A stretch of 20,396 nt of DNA from Nocardioides sp. GTDB lineage: Bacteria > Actinomycetota > Actinomycetes > Propionibacteriales > Nocardioidaceae. Positions 15,222 to 20,396 of this stretch are shown in pieces. The notes under the pieces are model-generated. The model ran no database searches and was not told where the DNA came from. It saw only the letters and a list, made by a program, of their open reading frames with translations. Location of the stretch: assembly GCA_003519585.1 (NCBI GenBank), contig DOWL01000213.1:1-20396 (forward strand), read 5' to 3'. Within the stretch, counting starts at the first letter, position 1. Each line of letters begins with the position of its first letter. The position numbers and the translations under genes are program-made.

Positions 15222-15695
15222 ATGTCTGGTCAGGAACGCCGTATCGGCGCCGTCTCGGTCCTGTTCGCCGCCCTCGTGTGGGTGGCCATGGTCCTCACCG
15301 CGCCGCAAGCCGTAGCACTCAAGGCCCCTGCCGAGTACGCCCAGCAGGCGGTCACCTCCACCAACCTCCAGCGCAGCGACAACGGGCTGCGCACCCTCGC
15401 CGATGACAAGTGTCTGGCCCGGGCCGCGGTCCGTCAGGCCAAGGCGATGGCCGCGCGTGAGGAGATGTTCCATCAAGACATCTACGCGGTGTTGCGCAAG
15501 TGCCGGCTGCGGGAGGCCGGTGAGAACGTCGCCTACGGCTTCGACACCGGTGCTTCGGTGGTCGCCGATGGGTGGATGAACTCACCAGAGCATCGGGCCA
15601 ACATCTTGCGCAGTAGCTACAACCGGGTCGGGATCGGCGCGGTCCAGGCCGCGGACGGCACCTGGTACGCCGCCCAGGTCTTCGGCCGACGCTGA
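15222..15695 (+). CDS. Secreted CAP/SCP (PR-1-like) domain protein
   Basis: The 157-residue secreted protein is a minimal CAP domain behind a signal peptide (VSVLFAALVWVAMVLTAPQAVA). The CAP cavity residues are all present: His84 in MFHQD, Glu101 in AGENVAYG, and Glu123-His124 in GWMNSPEHRANIL, followed by RVGIGAVQAADGTWYAAQVFG. Bacterial CAP proteins are extracellular with mostly unknown roles; metal, lipid or peptide binding has been shown for some relatives. Two cysteines (DDKCLARA and LRKCRLREAG) could bridge. ATG 15222 gives a normal signal peptide, but there is no Shine-Dalgarno sequence before it. A strong hairpin follows the stop, so the gene is probably monocistronic. Confidence 0.9.
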   Translation: MSGQERRIGAVSVLFAALVWVAMVLTAPQAVALKAPAEYAQQAVTSTNLQRSDNGLRTLADDKCLARAAVRQAKAMAAREEMFHQDIYAVLRKCRLREAGENVAYGFDTGASVVADGWMNSPEHRANILRSSYNRVGIGAVQAADGTWYAAQVFGRR

Positions 15696-15716
15696 TGCGA
15701 CGCTGAACTGCCGGAG

Positions 15717-15761
15717 CCGAGCGCTAGTGGTCAACGGAGATGACCACTAGTTCGCGCTCGG
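15717..15761. terminator. Hairpin after the CAP-domain gene
   Basis: CTAGTGGTCA (15724-15733) pairs perfectly with TGACCACTAG (15741-15750) around ACGGAGA. After a 4-nt bulge (TTCG), CCGAGCG (15717-15723) pairs with CGCTCGG (15755-15761). It lies 22 nt after the CAP stop codon, where a terminator is expected. The inner dyad alone would also be a good operator. Confidence 0.6.
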
Positions 15762-15892
15762 ACGACCACGATGCGTGACAGCCGGTCACGATGGTGTCGT
15801 CCCGCTGCGGATCCCGGGCCCTGCCTGCCCGGGATCAGGGTGCCGCACGATCGAGACACCTCACCCGGTCGCGCATCGTGATGGGGACAGGT

Positions 15893-15921
15893 GGGGCCGG
15901 GTCCGAAGAGGACCCGGCCCC
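15893..15921. terminator. Perfect 12-bp GC-rich hairpin
   Basis: GGGGCCGGGTCC and GGACCCGGCCCC flank the loop GAAGA. This is the strongest stem in the window and has intrinsic-terminator shape without a T-tract. With the hairpin at 15810-15836 (10-bp arms, loop CCTGCCT) it insulates the metalloprotease gene from upstream transcription, or it shapes that gene's leader. Confidence 0.5.
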
Positions 15922-16089
15922 GCTGTCGTCGTGGAGGGGCAATACCCCACTACCTCTCCAGGGGTACGCCGACCTACCCCCGCGAGATGACGCGAGTCGC
16001 ACCCGGCGTCGACTTGGCTCGGACCTGCATCTGTTTCTGGGGGGAAACCGTGCGGTTGCTCGGTGACTCCTCTGTCCCCGAGGAGAGCC

Positions 16090-19000
16090 TTGACCGTCCG
16101 GAGATCCACCGCGTTCGTCAGTGTCCTGCTCGCGATGCTCGCCCCGGCACTCACCCCGCCGGCTGACGCCGCGACGACAGTGATCGGCAGCGGGACCACC
16201 GCCAGCACGGAGTCCAGCGACCTGTGGTCGGCCACCTCGCTGGGCGCGGACTCCGATGGAGGACAGCTCCGCACCGTGCACCCGTCCGAGTTCGAGGCAT
16301 ACACGTTGAACGACCAGGCGCTCGACGCCGTCCTCGACCAGGCGCCCCTCGAGGACACGGCCGCCGCCGCTCGCAACCTGCCGACCCTCGAGGTCCCCGC
16401 GCCGACCGGTGAGCTGGTCGAGTTCGCGCTGGTCGAGTCGCCGGTGATGGAGGACGGCCTGGCTGCCGCCCACCCGGACATCAAGACCTACGCCGGCACC
16501 TCGGTCACCGAGGGGTACGCCGCGAGCATCCGACTCGACGTGACGCCCAACGGCTTCCACGCCGCGGTCCGCACCGTCGACGGTGCCGGGTGGTACGTCG
16601 ACCCGGCGTACGTCGATGACGAGGGCCCCTACCTCTCCTACCACGGCACCGCGCTCCCCGCGTCCGAACGCCCGCTGGCGGAGCCCGAGCTCGATGTGGA
16701 GACACAAGGCGCGGTCACGAGGTTGGCGGCCCGCGCGGCCAACGCTGGAAGTGTCGTGAGGCGGCGGACTTACCGATGGGCGCTACTCAACGACCCCACC
16801 TTCGCCACCAAGGTCGCACCAGGTCTCAACACCGGAGGCGATGACACCGCGTCGAACGCCGCGGTGCTGGCGGCCAAGGTCACCCTGGTGAACCGGGTCA
16901 ACGAGATCTTCAACGACGACCTCGCCATCAAGCTGCTGCTGATCGACGGCACGGACAAGCTCAACCTCAACACCACGGCCAAGGCGACGGGCGCAAACGG
17001 GCCGTGCGGGACGGCGCCGTGCTTCACCAGCGACCAACTTGGCGACGGCTGCCAGGGCAGCCTGCTACTCCGGCAGCGGCACGTGCTCGGGCTGTTGGCA
17101 GGCGCTGACAACTTCGATGTCGGCCACCTGGTGGGCGGAATGGATGGCGGTGGCGTCGCCGCAATCGGCGTGGTGGGTGGCCGCGACAAGGCCATGGGCT
17201 GCAGCAGCGTCCTCTCCCCGGTTGGCGACTACATGGCGCTCGGGTTCCTCGCGCACGAGTTGGGCCACCAGTTCGGTGCCAACCACTCGTTCGCGTCGGC
17301 CGGTCCGTGTGGACCGTGGCGCAACGACGCCACATCGGTCGAGCCGGGAGGCGGCACGTCGATCATGTCCTACGCCGGAGGGTGCGAGGGTGACACGCTG
17401 CAGAGCGACCCCGATCCCTACTTCGCGGCTCGGAGCCAGGCCGAGATCAACGCCCTCGTGAACCTGACAGTTGCCAACACCGTAGAGGTGCAGGAGGTGG
17501 CACTCACGGGTCGCGGATCGGCCTCGTCGTTCCGATTGGACTACGACGGCACGTCGACGCTTCCGATCACCGGCGCCACCGACGTTCCAGGCGTCAGCTA
17601 CGCCTACACCGCGGCCGGCGTGAAGGCCGCCATCCAGGCTGCCATCGGTGGCACGATCTCCGTGACTCCGTTCTTCGACGCGGCCACGTGGAACGACAAC
17701 GGCTTCCAGGTCAGCTACGGCGGGACACTCGCCGGCCGTGACGTGAGGACGCCCGCGGTAGCGGACGCTGTGGGCGTCGCAGGGTACGCGGGCACGGTGG
17801 TGCAGGGCGGCTCGCACGGGATTGGTGGCAGCACGGGCACCGCGACCAGCAACCGTAGCCCCTCCGTGACCGCGCCATCGGCGAAGACGATCCCGGTCCG
17901 GACGCCGTTCGCGCTCACCGGCTCAGGGGAGGACGCCGACGGCGACGCCCTCGTCTACACCTGGGAGCAGGACGACCGAGCCGCCGCTGGCGGCACCGCG
18001 CTTCAATCCAATACCAAGCTCAGCGGCCCGTTGTTCCCACAGTTCGCCACGACAGCCACGGTTGCGAACAACACCGTCTTCCACGCCCAGGGTCACCACC
18101 ATGCCGACGCGAGCCCGACACGCACGTTCCCGGATCTGGCGCAGGTGCTGCGTGGGGCAACCAACGCTGCCAGCGGTCGTTGCCCGGCCGTCGGCAACCC
18201 GAACGGCAGGTTGCCTGCGGGCGACGTACTCGACTGCTACGCCGAGTTCCTGCCCACCGCCGACTACGTCGGCGACGTGACGGCGGGCAACGCCTCTCCG
18301 CCGGCACTGAACTTCCGGCTCACCGCGCGCGACCTGTACCCGAGCGGCGGCGGCACGTCGTACGACGACGTGAAGCTCACCCTCGACCCGACCGCCGGCC
18401 CGTTCCTGGTGACCAGCCAGGCCGCGGCCACGACGTACGAGGGGGGCAGCACCCAGACCATCACCTGGGCCGTCAACGGCACCGACAAGCCCGCGCTGGC
18501 GCCGAACGTGAAGATCACGATGTCGACCGATGGTGGTCAGAGCTGGGGTGAGGTGCTCGCCGCCAACACCCCCAACGACGGCTCGGCCGAGGTGGTGATC
18601 CCGAACGTCGCGACCTCGACGGCGCGGATCAGGCTCGAAGCCGTCGACAACTACTTCTTCGACGTCAACGACGCCCCGATCACCATCGACCCGAGCGTGT
18701 CGACCCGCGGGCTCGAAGTCCAGCCGCCGACAGTCACCGAGGTGAGCGCGCCTTACGGCGGCGCAGTGGGTGCGGCGGACTCGACGTTCTCGGCGACGTC
18801 CGAACGCCCTGGCGCCCGGCTGAGGGCAACGGCGACCGGCCTCCCGGCCGGCCTCGAGCTGACCCGCGAGGGCACGGACGACGCAGCGACCTGGACAGTG
18901 ATCGGAGCGGTCCAGGACGAGTCGGGCCGCTACGAGGCGACCATCCAGGTCACCGACGGGGGCGACATCGTGGAGGTGCCCCTGACCATTCGCGTCGTCG

Positions 19001-19578
19001 CCGCCGGAGCGGTCGCGAGCCTGGTGAAACAGACCTCGACCGGCACCGGCGTCCTGTCCTATCGCCAGGACGTCGCCCTGACCGCGAATCTCGTCGCGGC
19101 CGAGCTCGGGAACAGGGGTGATCTCGCGTTCGCCACCGTCGACTTCCTGGACGCGACCTCGGGGGAGACGCTCTGCCCCAAGGTCGCCGTGACCGCGGCT
19201 AACGGCGAGGGCACGGCTGTGTGCACCTACTCGGCGATCGCCAACCGCACCTACGACATCCGCCTCGCCGTCGGCGGGCGCTTCACCGGCGCGTCAACAG
19301 TCTCTCGCCCGTTTACGCTGCCGCAGACCCGGATCCTGTCCGCGCAGTGGTTCCCGACCGGACCCACGAACACCATCACGTTCGAATCCGACTCGGCCGC
19401 GGCGACGTTCACCTGCACCCTGGACGGCGGCCCCCCGACGCCGTGCAGCTCGCCGTACACCTGGACCCTGGCCGGCCAGGCGCCCGGGAAGCACCGGCTC
19501 CTGGTCTGGGCGACCGTGAACGGGCTGCGCGACTCCACCCCGGCCGGCCTGAACTACATCGTGACGACCGCACCATAG
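16090..19578 (+). CDS. Secreted M12B (reprolysin-like) zinc metalloprotease with C-terminal Ig-like domains
   Basis: This is a large secreted protease of 1162 residues. TTG 16090 is chosen because AGGAGAG (16081-16087) precedes it and a compact signal peptide follows (TVRRSTAFVSVLLAMLAPAL, cleavage near PPADA). GTG 16063 is in frame but has no ribosome site and would lengthen the n-region. A propeptide of about 200 residues precedes the catalytic domain, which has HELGHQFGANH at 389-399 (zinc ligands His389, His393 and His399; Glu390 as base) and the Met-turn IMSYAG (Met426). Downstream come an Ig/PKD-like region (about 590-770, EDADGDALVYTWEQDD), a second beta domain (770-870, ITWAVNGTDKP to STARIRLEAVDNYF), putative Ig domains (875-1075), and a final 80-residue domain with a Cys pair (FTCTLDGGPPTPCSSPY). 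No cell-wall anchor is seen. The architecture resembles Bacteroidetes secreted proteases. Confidence 0.88.
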   Translation: MTVRRSTAFVSVLLAMLAPALTPPADAATTVIGSGTTASTESSDLWSATSLGADSDGGQLRTVHPSEFEAYTLNDQALDAVLDQAPLEDTAAAARNLPTLEVPAPTGELVEFALVESPVMEDGLAAAHPDIKTYAGTSVTEGYAASIRLDVTPNGFHAAVRTVDGAGWYVDPAYVDDEGPYLSYHGTALPASERPLAEPELDVETQGAVTRLAARAANAGSVVRRRTYRWALLNDPTFATKVAPGLNTGGDDTASNAAVLAAKVTLVNRVNEIFNDDLAIKLLLIDGTDKLNLNTTAKATGANGPCGTAPCFTSDQLGDGCQGSLLLRQRHVLGLLAGADNFDVGHLVGGMDGGGVAAIGVVGGRDKAMGCSSVLSPVGDYMALGFLAHELGHQFGANHSFASAGPCGPWRNDATSVEPGGGTSIMSYAGGCEGDTLQSDPDPYFAARSQAEINALVNLTVANTVEVQEVALTGRGSASSFRLDYDGTSTLPITGATDVPGVSYAYTAAGVKAAIQAAIGGTISVTPFFDAATWNDNGFQVSYGGTLAGRDVRTPAVADAVGVAGYAGTVVQGGSHGIGGSTGTATSNRSPSVTAPSAKTIPVRTPFALTGSGEDADGDALVYTWEQDDRAAAGGTALQSNTKLSGPLFPQFATTATVANNTVFHAQGHHHADASPTRTFPDLAQVLRGATNAASGRCPAVGNPNGRLPAGDVLDCYAEFLPTADYVGDVTAGNASPPALNFRLTARDLYPSGGGTSYDDVKLTLDPTAGPFLVTSQAAATTYEGGSTQTITWAVNGTDKPALAPNVKITMSTDGGQSWGEVLAANTPNDGSAEVVIPNVATSTARIRLEAVDNYFFDVNDAPITIDPSVSTRGLEVQPPTVTEVSAPYGGAVGAADSTFSATSERPGARLRATATGLPAGLELTREGTDDAATWTVIGAVQDESGRYEATIQVTDGGDIVEVPLTIRVVAAGAVASLVKQTSTGTGVLSYRQDVALTANLVAAELGNRGDLAFATVDFLDATSGETLCPKVAVTAANGEGTAVCTYSAIANRTYDIRLAVGGRFTGASTVSRPFTLPQTRILSAQWFPTGPTNTITFESDSAAATFTCTLDGGPPTPCSSPYTWTLAGQAPGKHRLLVWATVNGLRDSTPAGLNYIVTTAP

Positions 19579-19777
19579 GCCGAACAGCTCCGTCGCGCGA
19601 TCGGGCGGCTGCCGCAACTCGGGGCCGAAAACTCGCCGGGGTAGAAGACCAGCGCATGGTTACGGTCGCAGCGCGCACGATTGCGTTCGTTCCATGGCCG
19701 GGGGGCCGGCGACCTCCTACTGTCAGGGCCGCCCGCACGGCTAGGACTCGGACAAGCGCGGGGGAACGGAGCGCGCA

Positions 19778-20396
19778 GTGGGTGGCGGCTCAGAGGCTCA
19801 GATGTTGGTCGTCATGCGGGCGAACCTTGCCGGCGACCACCGTTACCTGGTCGTCGAACTGAGCCCGGAGGAGGCCGAGAGGCTTCTCGCCTCGGGGGGC
19901 AGCGGGCTCGCGAACATCCCGCTGCCGGCCTCGGCGCAGGCGGCCGGGCAGATCGAGGAGCACATCTCCGAGCGGCTGGCCAGACACGAGCCGATCCCGG
20001 CATCGCTCGACGAGACCCGTACGTCGAGGCGGCGCCGGAAGAATCTGCAGGCGGCCTGGGGCTACATCGACGACCACATCTCTGACATGGGGCTTACTCC
20101 GCTCAGCGTGGCGGGGGCGATCCACGTCTCGCCCCGCTACCTGCACTCGATCTTCCGCGAGACCGGTTCCAGCGTCGCCCAGTACATCCGGCGCCGGCGC
20201 CTCGAGGTGAGCCGGGAGCTGCTCGCCCAGCACACCCCACCCACCCTGCACATCTCCGACATCGCCCGGCGGGTCGGATTCTCCGATCCTTCGCACTTCG
20301 CGCGGGTCTTCCGGCTCGCCTACGGGCAGACCCCCCGGGAGTTCCGAACGATGGTGCAAGGAGGGGAGTTCCCGCCTGTCTCCGACCTCCCCGAAG
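19778..20396 (+). CDS. AraC-family transcriptional regulator (3' end outside window)
   Basis: A DNA-binding regulator with 206 codons visible and no stop. The C-terminal AraC domain is complete: a first helix-turn-helix in LTPLSVAGAIHVSPRYLHSIF, the linking helix with RRRRLEVSRELL, and a second in ISDIARRVGFSDPSHFARVF followed by the family signature YGQTPREFR. The region before it is only about 85 residues (VVELSPEEAERLLASG and an acidic/basic helix), much shorter than the usual 170-200-residue sensor domain, so I see no cupin. GTG 19778 has GGAG 6 nt upstream; ATG 19802 and ATG 19814 are in-frame alternatives with weaker sites. The 199 bp before it show no clear promoter. Its targets are unknown. 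Confidence 0.88.
   Translation, partial: MGGGSEAQMLVVMRANLAGDHRYLVVELSPEEAERLLASGGSGLANIPLPASAQAAGQIEEHISERLARHEPIPASLDETRTSRRRRKNLQAAWGYIDDHISDMGLTPLSVAGAIHVSPRYLHSIFRETGSSVAQYIRRRRLEVSRELLAQHTPPTLHISDIARRVGFSDPSHFARVFRLAYGQTPREFRTMVQGGEFPPVSDLPE

Larger units (their letters stand above)
15696..16089. other. 394-bp intergenic region rich in hairpins
   Basis: No gene is supported here. The region holds four inverted repeats in a row: the CAP terminator (15717-15761), CGTGAC/GTCACG (15774-15790), GATCCCGGGC/GCCCGGGATC (15810-15836) and GGGGCCGGGTCC/GGACCCGGCCCC (15893-15921). After the last stem, TACCCC at 15943 and 15975 and GGGGTA at 15961 form an operator-like group about 110 nt before the metalloprotease start. 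No good -10/-35 pair is evident. Confidence 0.55.

Noticed and set aside
15774..15790. CRP-like site CGTGAC-N5-GTCACG
   Set aside because: The core reads GTGA-N7-TCAC, one base wider than the CRP/Cmr spacing, so I list it only as one of the inverted repeats.
16063..16089. GTG start for the metalloprotease 27 bp upstream
   Set aside because: It has no ribosome site and gives an unusual signal-peptide n-region. TTG 16090 has AGGAGAG.
15835..16707. Minus-strand open frame over the start of the metalloprotease gene
   Set aside because: It is composition-driven, without ribosome site or recognisable motif, and overlaps a hairpin-rich spacer and a well-supported gene.

Overview
The window looks like chromosomal DNA of a high-GC Gram-positive actinobacterium. 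GC is high throughout, third codon positions are strongly G/C, and GTG and TTG starts are common. Secreted proteins carry Sec signal peptides or a lipobox, and an MEP-pathway ispD is present. A Nocardioides-like member of the Nocardioidaceae is my best guess, but this is an inference from style; no marker gene here fixes the genus. I see no tRNA, rRNA, CRISPR array, transposase or phage gene.

Layout. (1) 1-1197: a leftward ispD (its 3' end lies outside the window) and a rightward solitary nirD-like gene diverge from a short region that holds a perfect 9-bp-arm dyad. (2) 1035-8493: a leftward, translationally coupled three-gene operon encodes a thermolysin-type (M4) lipoprotein with a C-terminal beta-propeller, an exported PQQ-repeat beta-propeller, and a polytopic membrane protein. 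The last gene runs 163 bp into the 3' end of nirD on the opposite strand. (3) 8672-10818: diverging from that operon, a coupled pair encodes a PrsW-like intramembrane protein with a zinc ribbon at each end and a single-pass exported protein. (4) 10894-13894: leftward genes for a secreted GH26-like protein and a NarL/DesK-type response regulator and histidine kinase. (5) 13895-14558: a 664-bp gap with a possible short ORF, three strong hairpins and two pairs of GTGCAC sites. (6) 14559-19578: three rightward genes for exported proteins (a small beta-sandwich-like protein, a CAP/SCP-domain protein and a large M12B reprolysin-like metalloprotease), separated by hairpin-rich spacers. (7) 19778-end: an AraC-family regulator cut by the window end.

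How the genes may work together. Apart from ispD and nirD, nearly everything encodes cell-surface or secreted proteins or regulators. The most unusual unit is the divergent block 1035-10818: a secreted metalloprotease-propeller, a large exported propeller, a many-helix membrane protein, a PrsW-like intramembrane protein and a type II membrane protein. The 4-bp start/stop overlaps support co-translation within each arm. That the two arms form one envelope-proteolysis or sensing system is an inference from adjacency. The two-component system sits between a secreted glycosidase-like gene and a run of secreted-protein genes, so it may control one or both sides.
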